64,000 nt of DNA from CBDDIP01 sp965279405. GTDB taxonomy: Bacteria > Actinomycetota > Acidimicrobiia > Acidimicrobiales > Ilumatobacteraceae. Each line of letters opens with the position of its first letter. The first letter of the stretch is position 1. Positions 33,603-42,458 of the stretch are shown piece by piece. Below the pieces are notes generated by a model that worked only from the letters and a program-made list of their open reading frames with translations, did no database searches and was not told the origin of the DNA. The translations under genes and the position numbers were made by a program. The stretch covers positions 4,650,001 to 4,714,000 of the forward strand of contig OZ257157.1 of the NCBI GenBank assembly GCA_965279405.1. Direction: 5' to 3'.

Positions 33603-34082
33603 GTGCGTGTTTCCAGCAAGGGTGACTATGCGTGTCGAGCGCTGCTCTCGCTGACCCTGCACGAGGATGAACCGGGCCCCACGTCGGTGCGCGACATCGC
33701 CGAGCGCACGGCCATCCCGCAGCCCTACCTGGAGCAGATCCTGTTGGCGCTGAAGGGCGCCGGTCTGGTGCGCTCGAAGCGTGGCGTCGGCGGCGGCTAC
33801 GTGCTCGCCCGACTGCCGCGCGAGATCCGCGTCAGCGAGATCCTCTCCGCCGTCGACGGCCCGATCAGCCTCGGCGACTTCGGCGAACCGCACCAGGACG
33901 GTGCGTGCGACCACGAGGGACAGTGCGTGCTGCTGGCGATCTGGAAGAGCGCCGGCGAGCAGATGCAGCGGATGCTCGAGGCGTTCACCCTCCAGTCGGT
34001 GGCCGAAGCCGCCCGCGGCAACGCGCCGTGGCCCGAGGCCCGCCTCGATCGCCCCCTCGACATCGCCAGCATCCCCGGCTGA
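33603..34082 (+). CDS. Rrf2-family transcriptional regulator
   Basis: A 159-residue regulator with the Rrf2 winged helix: VSSKGDYACRALLSL, RDIAERTAIPQPYLEQILLALKGAGLVRSKRGVGGGYVLA. In the cluster-binding region only CDHEGQC (two Cys, five apart) is present, not the three-Cys set of IscR or NsrR; another Cys sits near residue 10. Iron-sulfur binding is therefore uncertain. A TACGAT box ends 6 bases before the GTG and no ribosome site is seen, so the mRNA is probably leaderless. Its target is unknown. Confidence 0.85.
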   Translation: MRVSSKGDYACRALLSLTLHEDEPGPTSVRDIAERTAIPQPYLEQILLALKGAGLVRSKRGVGGGYVLARLPREIRVSEILSAVDGPISLGDFGEPHQDGACDHEGQCVLLAIWKSAGEQMQRMLEAFTLQSVAEAARGNAPWPEARLDRPLDIASIPG

Positions 34083-34123
34083 CAGCTCGGCCGATCTCGG
34101 CGCCGGCCCGTTGCCGGGCGTGG

Positions 34124-34535
34124 AGGTGAGCGATGTGCGGCGCATGGGCGATCACCTCTCACCGGGTCGACCGGGCCGGCCGGGAGCGATGAGCAACAGG
34201 CGGCGAATGGCCGCTCATACCTCATCGGTTGACGGAGCCGGCGGGCGAGGTGAGAGGTGTGCGGTGCATGAGCGATCACCTCTCACCGGGTTGACGGGCC
34301 CGAAGCGCGAGGTGAGCGATGTGCGGCTCATGGGCGATCACCTCTCACCGGGCCGGCGGGCCGGCGGGCGCGATGAGAAAGAGGCGGCGCATGGCCGCTC
34401 ATACCTCATCGGGTTGGCGGGGCGGGCGGGTGAGGTGAGAGGTGTGCGGCGCATGGGCGATCACCTCTCACCGGGTTGACGGGCCGGCGGGCGCGATGAG
34501 CAACAGGCGGTGAATGGCCGCTCATCGCTCATCGT
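34124..34535. repeat. Array of seven 41-bp palindromic repeats with about 62-bp period
   Basis: Seven units of exactly 41 bp lie at 34124, 34188, 34248, 34310, 34372, 34433 and 34495, in the order A B A A B A B. Type A runs from GAGGTGAG to CACCTCTCACC with arms such as GGTGAGAGGTG/CACCTCTCACC. Type B runs from CGATGAG to CTCATCG with AGGCGG and GGCCGCTCAT inside. Both types share the core (G/A)CATGG or AATGG. Spacers are about 19-23 bp and GC-rich (GGGTTGACGGGCC-like). The array fills the gap between convergent rrf2 and rluD. Another type A copy lies at 58022-58062. It looks like REP or BIME elements; bidirectional termination or mRNA end protection is a possible role. Confidence 0.85.
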
Positions 34536-34562
34536 TCACCGGGGCCGTCGCTCAGACGGCGG

Positions 34563-35477
34563 TCACTCGAGGGTGGCGAGGACCTCGGCGAGATCGGCGG
34601 GGAGGGGGGACTCGAAGCGCATCGACGCGTTGCTGACGGGGTGGCGGAAGGCCAGCGCTGCGGCGTGCAGGAACGGGCGCGGGATGGCGATGGCGTCGCG
34701 CCAGCCGCCGTAGTTGGCGTCGCCGACCACCGGGTGGCCGATCGCGGCGAGGTGCACGCGGATCTGGTGGGTGCGGCCCGTCTCCAGCCGGCATTCCAGC
34801 GACGCCGTCTCGGCGGGCGTACGGAACGTGGCGAGGACGCGGTAGGCGGTGCGTGCCGGACGACCGTCGACGACCACGGCCATGCGCATCGGGTCGCGCT
34901 GGTCGCGCCCGATGGGCGCGTCGACGACACCCGTCGGGTTGGCCGGATGACCCCACACCAACGTTCGGTACGTGCGCTCGACGTCATGCGCGGCGAGCTG
35001 CGAGACGAGGTGGTGGTACGCGGGTTGCGTACGAGCCACGACCAGCAGACCGGACGTGCCGACGTCGAGGCGGTGGACGATTCCCGGGCGGTGCGACTCC
35101 CCGACCCCGGTGAGCTCCGGGTAGCGGTGCAGCAGACCGTTGACCAGCGTGCCGTCGAGGTTGCCGGCGCCGGGGTGGACGACGAGCCCGGCGGGCTTGT
35201 CGATGACGATCACGTCGTCGTCCTCGTGGACCACGGTGAAGACCACGTCGGCCTCGCCCTGCGGGAGCACGGTGACCGGCAGCAGCGTCTCGTCGACGAC
35301 CACCTCCTGGCCTTCGCGCAGGCGCACCTTGCCGATGATGACCACCTCGCCGTCGACGCTGGCCCCACCGGCGGCCACCAGCTCGGAGGCATCGGCGCGG
35401 CTGGCGCCGGTGATCAGCGAGACGATGCGGTCGAGCCGCTCCCCCGCCAGTGCGCCCGGGATGACTTCGGTGATCAT
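34563..35477 (-). CDS. rluD: 23S rRNA pseudouridine synthase, RluD type
   Basis: A 304-residue protein with an N-terminal S4 RNA-binding domain (ERLDRIVSLITGASRADASELVAAGGASVDG) and a RluA-family catalytic domain. The catalytic Asp is in HRLDVGTSGLLVVA (about residue 138); YRTLVWG and RTHQIRVHLAAIGHPVVGD follow. It would modify uridines of 23S rRNA helix 69. The ATG overlaps the lspA stop by four bases (ATGA), the standard lspA-rluD coupling, and this is the last gene of the dcw-containing train. Confidence 0.92.
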   Translation of the reverse strand: MITEVIPGALAGERLDRIVSLITGASRADASELVAAGGASVDGEVVIIGKVRLREGQEVVVDETLLPVTVLPQGEADVVFTVVHEDDDVIVIDKPAGLVVHPGAGNLDGTLVNGLLHRYPELTGVGESHRPGIVHRLDVGTSGLLVVARTQPAYHHLVSQLAAHDVERTYRTLVWGHPANPTGVVDAPIGRDQRDPMRMAVVVDGRPARTAYRVLATFRTPAETASLECRLETGRTHQIRVHLAAIGHPVVGDANYGGWRDAIAIPRPFLHAAALAFRHPVSNASMRFESPLPADLAEVLATLE

Positions 35478-36016
35478 CGACGCCGCGGTTCGCTGTTGAG
35501 CAGGGACCACACCACGAACAGGACGCCGCCGATGGTGATCGCACTGTCGGCGATGTTGAAGATCGGGAACCACTGGAAGTCGATGAAGTCGACCACCGCG
35601 CCACGCAGCCACGCGTCGCCGCGGAACACCCGGTCGCTGAGGTTGCCGATCGCACCGGCTGCGATGAGGCCCATCGCCACTGCCAGCAGCGTGCTGTCGA
35701 GCTTGCGCGCCGACAGCGCCAGGCCGGCGATGACGACCAGCGCGAGCACGCCGATGATCGGCCCGATGCCCTGCGCCTGGGAGAACGCCATGCCACTGTT
35801 GAACGACAGGTTCCACTGCAGCGTCCAGAACACGTGGCGCGACCGCTGATCGGCCAACGAGTTGACCGCCCAGTGCTTCGTGAGTTGATCTGCGGCGACG
35901 ACGAGCGGGACGATCACCGCGGTGATCGCCGGCAGGCCGAGCACCCGGCGCAACGGCCGGACGTCGGGATCGGGCTCGATGGTCTCGACCGGCGGCTCAG
36001 CCGCCTGGTCGGTCAT
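35474..36016 (-). CDS. lspA: Lipoprotein signal peptidase (signal peptidase II)
   Basis: A 180-residue inner-membrane aspartyl protease that cleaves prolipoproteins. Four membrane helices are apparent. Conserved sites are ADQLTKHWAV, NLSFNSGMAFS, AGAIGNLSDRV with the first catalytic Asp, VVDFID, and FNIADSAITIG with the second Asp. About 40 extra cytoplasmic N-terminal residues (DQAAEPPVETIEPDPDVRPL) are acidic. It overlaps both neighbours by ATGA. Confidence 0.92.
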   Translation of the reverse strand: MTDQAAEPPVETIEPDPDVRPLRRVLGLPAITAVIVPLVVAADQLTKHWAVNSLADQRSRHVFWTLQWNLSFNSGMAFSQAQGIGPIIGVLALVVIAGLALSARKLDSTLLAVAMGLIAAGAIGNLSDRVFRGDAWLRGAVVDFIDFQWFPIFNIADSAITIGGVLFVVWSLLNSEPRRR

Positions 36017-36699
36017 CGACGACCGATCCCTCCGACCTTCTCCTCCACGAGCACCGTGGCCCACGGAATGGCCTCGAGGCGCTCACGCGGGATCGGTCGA
36101 CCGGATTCGATGGAGTAGCCGTACGTTCCGAGCCCGAGTCGCACCAGCGCGTCCTCGATGTCGGCAATGGTCTGGCGGGCCGCTGCCGACAGGGCCAGGT
36201 CGCGCTCGCGCTCGACCACCATCGTGTCGCCCTCGCCGCCCTCGTCGTCGAACTGCACGTCACCCATCTCGGACTCCTCGATGAGCGCGTTGGCCTCGTT
36301 CTCCAGCAGCACGGCCTGGCCGAGCAACGACGCCTTTTCCTCGAGCAGCAACGCCTTCTGCGCGGTGAGGAACTTGACGTCGAACTCCTTGGTGTAGGCG
36401 ACGCCGTCCTTCGTCACGCCCTTGACCTGGGGTTGGACCGGCGCGGCCTTCACCGGCGGCGCAGCCTTCTTCACCGGGGCGGGTGCGGCAGCTGCCTTCT
36501 TGGCCGGCTCGGCGGGCGCCGCCGCGGGTGCGGCAGCCTTCTTCGCCGGGCTCGGTGCGGGGGCCGCCGCAGCCGGCTTCGCTGCGGCCGGGGCAGCCTT
36601 CTTGGCCGGTGCGGGCGCGGCCTGCTTGGCCGCAGCCGGAGCCGACTTCTTCGCCGGTGCAGCAGCCTTCTTGGCAGGGGATTTCTTGGCAGCAACCAT
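36013..36699 (-). CDS. DksA/TraR-like protein with histone-like Lys/Ala/Pro tail and no zinc Cys
   Basis: A 228-residue protein. Residues 1 to about 90 are a repetitive PAKKAAAP tail like histone H1 or the HupB extension. The rest is DksA-like: a coiled-coil (FLTAQKALLLEEKASLLGQAVLLENEANAL), then LALSAAARQTIADIEDALVRL and the degenerate zinc-finger region YGYSIESGRPIPRERLEAIP. Where DksA has Cys, this has Ser, so zinc binding is lost. GGAGG precedes the ATG. The position between ileS and lspA is common for such genes in actinobacteria. It may act on RNA polymerase or DNA. Confidence 0.8.
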   Translation of the reverse strand: MVAAKKSPAKKAAAPAKKSAPAAAKQAAPAPAKKAAPAAAKPAAAAPAPSPAKKAAAPAAAPAEPAKKAAAAPAPVKKAAPPVKAAPVQPQVKGVTKDGVAYTKEFDVKFLTAQKALLLEEKASLLGQAVLLENEANALIEESEMGDVQFDDEGGEGDTMVVERERDLALSAAARQTIADIEDALVRLGLGTYGYSIESGRPIPRERLEAIPWATVLVEEKVGGIGRR

Positions 36700-36745
36700 C
36701 GTCGGGGAACCTCCAGCGACCGTGAGAACGACGGATGCTACCCGC

Positions 36746-39700
36746 TCAAGGCTTGCCGACGGCGATGAACACCTCGTCGGAGCCGAGTTCGGCGTTCGGT
36801 TCGCCGGCCTCCCAGCGGACGGATCGGGCCAGCGTGGCCTCGGTGATCAGGGCCATGTGCGGCACCAGCTGGCGGCGGACGGACTCGGGCACCCCGAGGG
36901 TCAGCTCGATGCGGTCGCTGACGTGCAGGCCGGCGTCTCGGCGGGCTTGCTGCACGAGGCGGATGAGGTCGCGGGCAACCCCCTCGGCCTCCAGTTCGGG
37001 CGTCAGGGACGTATCGAGCACGACCACGCCCTCGACGCCCGACAGCGGCGTGCTGACCTGCTCGCTGTCGGTGTCACCGCCGGCGACCACCAGCCGGAGG
37101 GCGTACTCGCCCTCGTGCAGCTCGATGCCGCCGGCGACGACGGTGTCGCCCTCGCGTCGCCAGTCGCCGGTCTTCACCGCCTTGATCACCTGTTGGGTCT
37201 GGCCGCCGAGGCGCGGCCCGAGGGTTGCCGGGACGACCTGGAGGTCGAACGAGGCAACGGCCGCGACGTCGTCGCTCAGGGTCACCGACTTCACGTTGAC
37301 CTCGTCGGCGATGAGGTCGAGGAACGGGCGCAACGCTTCGGCGCCCGGCACGGCAACGGCCAGCGAACCGAGCGGCTGACGGACTCGACGCTGGTGCGTC
37401 TTGCGCAGCCGCAGCGTCGACGAGCACACGTCGCGGGCGAGGTCCATGGCCTGGACGAGCGCCGGATCGGCGGGGACGTCGTCGGCGTTCGGCCAGTCGG
37501 TGAGGTGCACGCTGCGCTCGCCCGTGAGGTTGCGGTAGATCGCCTCGGTGGTCAGCGGCAGCAACGGGGCGACGACGCGACACAGCAGCGCCAGCACCGT
37601 GTGCAGCGTGTCGATCGCGTCCTGATCGCCCGCCCAGAACCGGTCGCGGCTGCGGCGCACGTACCAGTTCGTCAGCGCGTCGAGGAACGTGCGCACCGAG
37701 CCGCATGCGGCGAACAGGTCGTAGTCGTCCATCGACGCGGTGACGTCGACGACGAGGTCGTGCACCTTCGCCAGGACGTAGCGGTCGAGCACGTCGGTGG
37801 AGTCGGTGCGGAACGTGCCGGTCACCTGCTCGGCGTTGGCGTACAGGGCGAGGAAGTACCAGGTGTTCCAGACCGGCAGCAGCACGTGGCGCACCGTGTC
37901 GCGCATGCCCTCCTCGACGACGATCAGGTCGGTGCCGCGCAGGATGGCCGAGCTGAGCAGGTTCCAGCGCATCGCGTCGCTGCCGTAGCGGTCGAAGACC
38001 ATCATCGGGTCGGGGTAGTTCTTCAGGCTCTTGGACATCTTCAGCCCGTCGTCGCCGAGCACGATGCCGTGGCTGACGCAGTTCTCGAACGCCGGCCGGT
38101 CGAACAGCGCAGTGGCCAGCACGTGCAACGTGTAGAACCAGCCGCGCGTCTGGCCGATGTACTCGACGATGAAGTCGCCCGGGTAGTGGTCCTCGAACCA
38201 CTCGCGGTTCTCGAAGGGGTAGTGCACCTGGGCGAAGGGCATCGAGCCGCTCTCGAACCAGCAGTCGAGCACCTCCGGAACGCGGCGCATCGTCGACGCA
38301 CCGGTCGGGTCGTCGGGGTTCGGGCGCGTCAGCGAGTCGATCTGCGGGCGGTGCAGGTCGGTGATCGTCACGCCGAAGTCGCGCTCGAGATCGGCGATCG
38401 AGCCGTACGCGTCCATGCGCGGGTACTCGGGGTTGTCGCTCTTCCACACCGGGATCGGTGAACCCCAGAAGCGGTTGCGGCTGATGCTCCAGTCACGGGC
38501 GTTGGCCAGCCACTTGCCGAAGCTGCCCTCCTTGACGTGCTCGGGCACCCAGTTGATCTGCTGGTTGAGCTCCACCATGCGATCGCGGAAGGCAGTGACC
38601 TTGACGAACCACGAGCTGATGGCGCGGTAGACGAGCGGCTCGGCGCACCGCCAGCAGTGCGGATACGAGTGCTGGTAGCTGTCGTGGCGCACCACGACCC
38701 CGCGCCCCTTGAGCTCCTTGATCACCTCGGGGTTGGCGTCGAACACGTGCAGCCCGGCCCACGGCGGCACCTCGGTCGTGTAGCGACCGTGCTCGTCCAT
38801 CGGACAGATCGTCGGGATGCCCACGGCGTTGCAGACGTTCTGGTCCTCCTCACCGAAGCCGGGGGCCATGTGCACCACACCCGTGCCGTCCTCCGTGCTG
38901 ACGTAGTCGGCGGCGAGCACGTGGAAGGCGTTCGGCGTGTCGGCGAAGAACGGGAACATCGGCTGGTAGCGGCGACCGACGAGGTCAGCACCGGACAACG
39001 TGCCGACGCGTGTCGCGTTCGCCAGCTCGCGCTCGTACGACCCGAGCCGCGACTCGGCGAGGACGTACCGCGTCGGCACGCCGTCGACGTCGCCCTCGGC
39101 AGCGCGCTCTTCCATCACGGCGTACTCGATGTCCGGACCCACCGCGAGGGCGAGGTTGCTCGGCAGCGTCCACGGCGTCGTCGTCCAGGCCAGGATGCGC
39201 TCGCCGGTCTCCAGCTGGAACCACACCGTCAGCGCGGGATCCTGCCGATCGCGGTACACGTCGTCCATGCGCGTCTCGGTGTTGCTGAGCGGTGTCTCGC
39301 AGCGCCAGCAGTAGGCCAGCACCTTGAACCCCTCGTAGATCAGCCCCTTGTCCCACAGGGTCTTGAACGCCCACATGACGCTCTCCATGTACGGCAGGTC
39401 GAGGGTCTTGTAGTCGTTGGCGAAGTCCACCCAGCGCGCCTGGCGGGTGACGTAGCGGTGCCAGTCGTCGGTGAACTGCATCACGCTGGTGCGGCAGTGG
39501 TCGTTGAACTTGTCGATGCCGAACTTGGTGATCGCCGGATGCCCGGAGATGCCCAGCTCCTTCTCGGCGACCACCTCGGCCGGCAGGCCGTGGCAGTCCC
39601 AACCGAAGCGGCGATCCACCTTCTGGCCGCGCATCGTGCGGTAGCGCGGGATGGCGTCCTTGACGAAGCCGGTCAGCAGGTGGCCGTAGTGCGGCAGCCC

Positions 39701-39856
39701 GTTGGCGAACGGCGGCCCGTCGTAGAAGACGAACTCGTCCGCGCTGTCGCGCAGCTCGATCGAGGCCTCGAACGTCTTGTCGGCGTCCCAGAAGGCGAGG
39801 ACCTCCGCCTCGACGGCGGGGAACGACGGTTGCGGGTCGACGGTGGGATACGTCAC
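36746..39856 (-). CDS. ileS: Isoleucyl-tRNA synthetase
   Basis: A 1036-residue class I synthetase that charges tRNA-Ile. The HIGH motif is PHYGH (in GLPHYGHLLTGF), followed by RFGWDCHGLPAE and the editing domain; the KMSKS motif is DGLKMSKSLKN. It is of the eukaryotic-like (type 2) length common in actinobacteria. GTG at 39856 is preferred over an upstream ATG at 39952 because AGGAG lies 7-8 bases before it and because the upstream segment is the T-box leader. Expression is probably controlled by tRNA-Ile charging through that leader. Confidence 0.94.
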   Translation of the reverse strand: MTYPTVDPQPSFPAVEAEVLAFWDADKTFEASIELRDSADEFVFYDGPPFANGLPHYGHLLTGFVKDAIPRYRTMRGQKVDRRFGWDCHGLPAEVVAEKELGISGHPAITKFGIDKFNDHCRTSVMQFTDDWHRYVTRQARWVDFANDYKTLDLPYMESVMWAFKTLWDKGLIYEGFKVLAYCWRCETPLSNTETRMDDVYRDRQDPALTVWFQLETGERILAWTTTPWTLPSNLALAVGPDIEYAVMEERAAEGDVDGVPTRYVLAESRLGSYERELANATRVGTLSGADLVGRRYQPMFPFFADTPNAFHVLAADYVSTEDGTGVVHMAPGFGEEDQNVCNAVGIPTICPMDEHGRYTTEVPPWAGLHVFDANPEVIKELKGRGVVVRHDSYQHSYPHCWRCAEPLVYRAISSWFVKVTAFRDRMVELNQQINWVPEHVKEGSFGKWLANARDWSISRNRFWGSPIPVWKSDNPEYPRMDAYGSIADLERDFGVTITDLHRPQIDSLTRPNPDDPTGASTMRRVPEVLDCWFESGSMPFAQVHYPFENREWFEDHYPGDFIVEYIGQTRGWFYTLHVLATALFDRPAFENCVSHGIVLGDDGLKMSKSLKNYPDPMMVFDRYGSDAMRWNLLSSAILRGTDLIVVEEGMRDTVRHVLLPVWNTWYFLALYANAEQVTGTFRTDSTDVLDRYVLAKVHDLVVDVTASMDDYDLFAACGSVRTFLDALTNWYVRRSRDRFWAGDQDAIDTLHTVLALLCRVVAPLLPLTTEAIYRNLTGERSVHLTDWPNADDVPADPALVQAMDLARDVCSSTLRLRKTHQRRVRQPLGSLAVAVPGAEALRPFLDLIADEVNVKSVTLSDDVAAVASFDLQVVPATLGPRLGGQTQQVIKAVKTGDWRREGDTVVAGGIELHEGEYALRLVVAGGDTDSEQVSTPLSGVEGVVVLDTSLTPELEAEGVARDLIRLVQQARRDAGLHVSDRIELTLGVPESVRRQLVPHMALITEATLARSVRWEAGEPNAELGSDEVFIAVGKP

Positions 39857-40080
39857 GAGTGGCTCCTGGCTGCTGAACGTTGCTTGCCGCACAGGGACGA
39901 CCCGAAGGCCGCGATGCCACCCTGCTTGCCGGCACCCACAGGTGCCTGCCACTCGGTTGCGCCAGCGATGTCGGGCTGGACCCGTCCGGTTCTACTGAGC
40001 CGCACCGTCGACCCCGTGGAGGCGGTTGCCGGTGCTGCTGTTCTTCCGAAGGCTCGGAGGTGATCGCCTCGTCGTCGCCG
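39857..40080 (-). promoter_or_regulatory. Translational T-box riboswitch of ileS
   Basis: On the ileS mRNA strand the leader has the T-box sequence AGGGTGGCATCGCGG followed by a CGTCCCTG arm (39892-39923), close to the consensus AGGGTGGNACCGCG; the TGGC bulge would pair with the tRNA acceptor end. Upstream are a Stem III hairpin GGCACC-TGT-GGGTGCC, an AGTAGAACCGG region and an ATC isoleucine specifier (40064-40062) in a short Stem I. The 7 bases right before the GTG (GCCACTC, 39863-39857) are perfectly complementary to GAGTGGC at 39954-39948, which would sequester the start region. This matches the actinobacterial translational class rather than a terminator type. Confidence 0.82.
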
Positions 40081-40100
40081 TGCCCGCAAGGCTAGCGGTG

Positions 40101-41066
40101 CTACTGCAGCTCGTCGCCGCCGATTCGCAGGCCGGTGTCGAGCGGCGTGCCACCGAAGTCGAGCGACGGCTCGCCGGCCGCCGGGGTGGCGTCGCTGCTC
40201 TCGGTGTCGAGCACCTTCCAGATGTCGTCGTCGTCCGAGGCTGCCAGCGGCGGCTCCATGGCCATCGTCGCGTCGAGATCGGCGCCCGCATCGGCAGCGG
40301 TACCGGCATCGGCGGGCTCGGCGGGCGGCGCGTCGACGAACGATTCGACCAGTGCGGCGACCTCCGAGCGCGTGGCTTCGATCGGTGCGGCGGTGATCGG
40401 GTCGGCCGATGCCGACAGCAACGGTCGACGCATCTCCCCGAGCCCGCCGGGCACGCGGTCGACGAGGTCGTGCAGCGACACGGCCGCGTCACGCAGACGC
40501 TCGCGCTGCGCGGCGAGGTACTGGTCGAGCTGGTCGGCATCGCTGAGCAGGAAGTCGCGTCGAGCCAGCAGTGCCTGCACCTCGTTCTCGGCCTTGACCC
40601 GCTCGTCCTCGGCGCTGCGACGCGCCTCCGAGCGAGCTTCGTCGAGCAGCTTGCTGGCCATCGCCCGCGCCCCTTCGAGGATGCTCGTCGCCTCACCACG
40701 AGCGGCCGACGAGATGGCATCGGCCTCGGTCTTGGCCTCGGCCACGGTGCTGTCCGCGGTGCGCTGCGCCAACAGGAGCGTGCGACTGATGATCTCTGCG
40801 TCCGGTCCGAGCTCGGCGGGAGCTGCGACCGGTGCGGGCGCAGCCGGAGCGGGCGCAGCCTCACGCGCCGCGCTGGCCTGCTGGGTGACCTCCTGCAACT
40901 TGCCCACGGCGGCACGCGCCCGGGCTTCCATTGCGGTCGCCTGGTTCTGCGCCGACTCGATCGCCCCGGCGACCTGTTCCTTGAACAGATCGACCTCGTC
41001 GGGGTCGTACCCCCGCTTGACCGTCTTGAACGAGGCGGTGCGTACCTTCTGCGGGCTCAGTTCCAT
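40101..41066 (-). CDS. divIVA: DivIVA/Wag31-type polar growth protein
   Basis: A 321-residue coiled-coil protein. The N-terminal DivIVA membrane-binding domain is SPQKVRTASFKTVKRGYDPDEVDLFKEQVAGAIESA, followed by an Ala/Pro linker (about 75-95), a long coiled coil (about 95-195, with QYLAAQRERLRDAAVSL) and an acidic, low-complexity C-terminus. It recruits wall synthesis to curved membrane at poles and septa. It sits downstream of sepF by 40 bp, as in the standard cluster order, though the yggT gene often found between them is missing. Confidence 0.88.
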   Translation of the reverse strand: MELSPQKVRTASFKTVKRGYDPDEVDLFKEQVAGAIESAQNQATAMEARARAAVGKLQEVTQQASAAREAAPAPAAPAPVAAPAELGPDAEIISRTLLLAQRTADSTVAEAKTEADAISSAARGEATSILEGARAMASKLLDEARSEARRSAEDERVKAENEVQALLARRDFLLSDADQLDQYLAAQRERLRDAAVSLHDLVDRVPGGLGEMRRPLLSASADPITAAPIEATRSEVAALVESFVDAPPAEPADAGTAADAGADLDATMAMEPPLAASDDDDIWKVLDTESSDATPAAGEPSLDFGGTPLDTGLRIGGDELQ

Positions 41067-41106
41067 GGGCTGATGTTACGCCTGCGCGGTGTGCGCGGCC
41101 GTGACA

Positions 41107-41694
41107 TCACGCGCCGTAGTCGCCACCGTCGTACCCGGCCGAGCGCGGCGGGATCGGCTTCAACAGGTAGACCCCGGTTGCGACCTTCTCCATGCTGCCG
41201 TTCAACGCGTAGCACAGTCCGCTGGCGAAGTCGATGAGCCGACGCGACACCTCGCGGTCGGTGGCCTCCAGGTTCATGATGACCGGCTGGCCTTCCTTGA
41301 ACTTGTCGGCGACCTCCTGAGCGGAGTCGAACCGGCGCGGCCGAACCGTGTACGGATCGGCGGTGCTGGCCGTGGCGATCACGCGCGTCGCGCTCGCCTG
41401 GCGCGGCGGGTTGATCGGGCGCGGCTGCACGCTGGAGTCGTCACCGGCCGGCACCGGCCGACGTGCCGACGGCTGATCGGGCTCGCGCTGCGGGAACGTC
41501 TGGCGCGCCGGCACGGTGCGCACGGCGGCGTCGGCCTCGTGCTCGGGCGCGTAACGACCCTGGGTGCGCTCGGGTTCCCGCGGTGCCCGTTGTGCCCGCT
41601 GCGCCCGCTCGGGCTCCGGCGCAGGGTCGTAGTCGTCGTAGGCATCGTCGGGGCCGAGGCCCAGGTAGTCCATTGCCTTTTTCCAGATCGCCAT
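41107..41694 (-). CDS. sepF: Cell division protein SepF
   Basis: A 195-residue FtsZ anchor. It starts with the short membrane-targeting helix AIWKKAMDYLGLG, followed by a charged linker (about 20-110) rich in Arg, Pro and Glu, and the C-terminal SepF domain RRFDSAQEVADKFKEGQPVIMNLEATDREVSRRLIDFASGLCYALNGSMEKV. SepF replaces FtsA/ZipA in actinobacteria; neither gene is seen here. It is 48 bp downstream of the yggS gene. Confidence 0.93.
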   Translation of the reverse strand: MAIWKKAMDYLGLGPDDAYDDYDPAPEPERAQRAQRAPREPERTQGRYAPEHEADAAVRTVPARQTFPQREPDQPSARRPVPAGDDSSVQPRPINPPRQASATRVIATASTADPYTVRPRRFDSAQEVADKFKEGQPVIMNLEATDREVSRRLIDFASGLCYALNGSMEKVATGVYLLKPIPPRSAGYDGGDYGA

Positions 41695-41742
41695 TCCGTG
41701 CCTCCTGCGCGCGGCCGAGGCTACCGCACGAGACCCGCTGCG

Positions 41743-42423
41743 TCAGCGACGGCCTGAACGTTCTCCAAACAGAGCGCTGCCGATCCGCACCTGGTTCGAC
41801 CCCTCGCGGACGGCGACCTCGAGATCGTCGCTCATCCCCATCGAGCACACCGTCAACCCGAGTCGGTCGACGAGCGCGCGAACCGCACGAAACCCGGCAG
41901 CCGACGCCTCGGGACCACCGACGGTCAGGCCGACGGTCATCAACCCGTCGACGACGAGCCCTGCGTCGAGCGCCGCGTCGACGAGCGCGGGCACGTCGAC
42001 GATGGCGCAGCCGCCCTTGCCCGCCTGGCCGGCATCCGGTGCCACCTGGACGAGCACGTGCGCGCCCGGCGACCGCTTGGCCAGCTCGACGACGAGCGAC
42101 GGCCGATCGACGGAGGCGAACAGGTCGACGATGCCGACCAGCGACCGGACCTTGTTGGTCTGCAGCTGCCCGATGAACTGCAGCCCGAAGTCCGCCGAGC
42201 CACGATCGGCCCACTTGGCCGTGACCTCCTGGGCGTAGTTCTCACCGATCCACCTGCAGCCGGCGGCGACGGCCGCTCGCGCGTGTTCGACCCCGAACGT
42301 CTTGGTCACGGCGACGACGTCGACGTCGGTGCCGCCGGCGCGGCGGATCCGATCGCGGACGTCGTCGAGGCGCGCGGCGACGCGTTCGCGCAGCGCTGCC
42401 TCGTCGTGCGGTTCCGGGGGCAT
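41743..42423 (-). CDS. PLP homeostasis protein (YggS/PLPBP family)
   Basis: A 226-residue PLP-binding TIM-barrel protein. The PLP Lys is in VVAVTKTFGVEHARAAV; IGENYAQEV, FIGQLQTNKVRSLVG, GLMTVGL and the phosphate site SMGMSDDLEVAVREGSNQVRIGSALFG are typical. It keeps free pyridoxal phosphate in balance. ATG at 42423 is chosen over a TTG one codon upstream. It lies between ftsZ and sepF, the usual place; the laccase-domain gene often preceding it is absent. Confidence 0.9.
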   Translation of the reverse strand: MPPEPHDEAALRERVAARLDDVRDRIRRAGGTDVDVVAVTKTFGVEHARAAVAAGCRWIGENYAQEVTAKWADRGSADFGLQFIGQLQTNKVRSLVGIVDLFASVDRPSLVVELAKRSPGAHVLVQVAPDAGQAGKGGCAIVDVPALVDAALDAGLVVDGLMTVGLTVGGPEASAAGFRAVRALVDRLGLTVCSMGMSDDLEVAVREGSNQVRIGSALFGERSGRR

Positions 42424-42458
42424 CAACGCCGCCCGGCCCGAGTCACCTCAGACCCGGA

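Noticed and set aside
34083..34479. Open frame through the repeat array
   Set aside because: The repeated DRRMGDHLSPG-like peptide arises only because the DNA repeats keep frame for a while; there is no start signal and the repeat period is not a multiple of three throughout.
34124..34535. CRISPR array
   Set aside because: Repeat length and spacing look CRISPR-like, but the spacers are short, GC-rich and similar to each other, units come in two types, and no cas gene is nearby.
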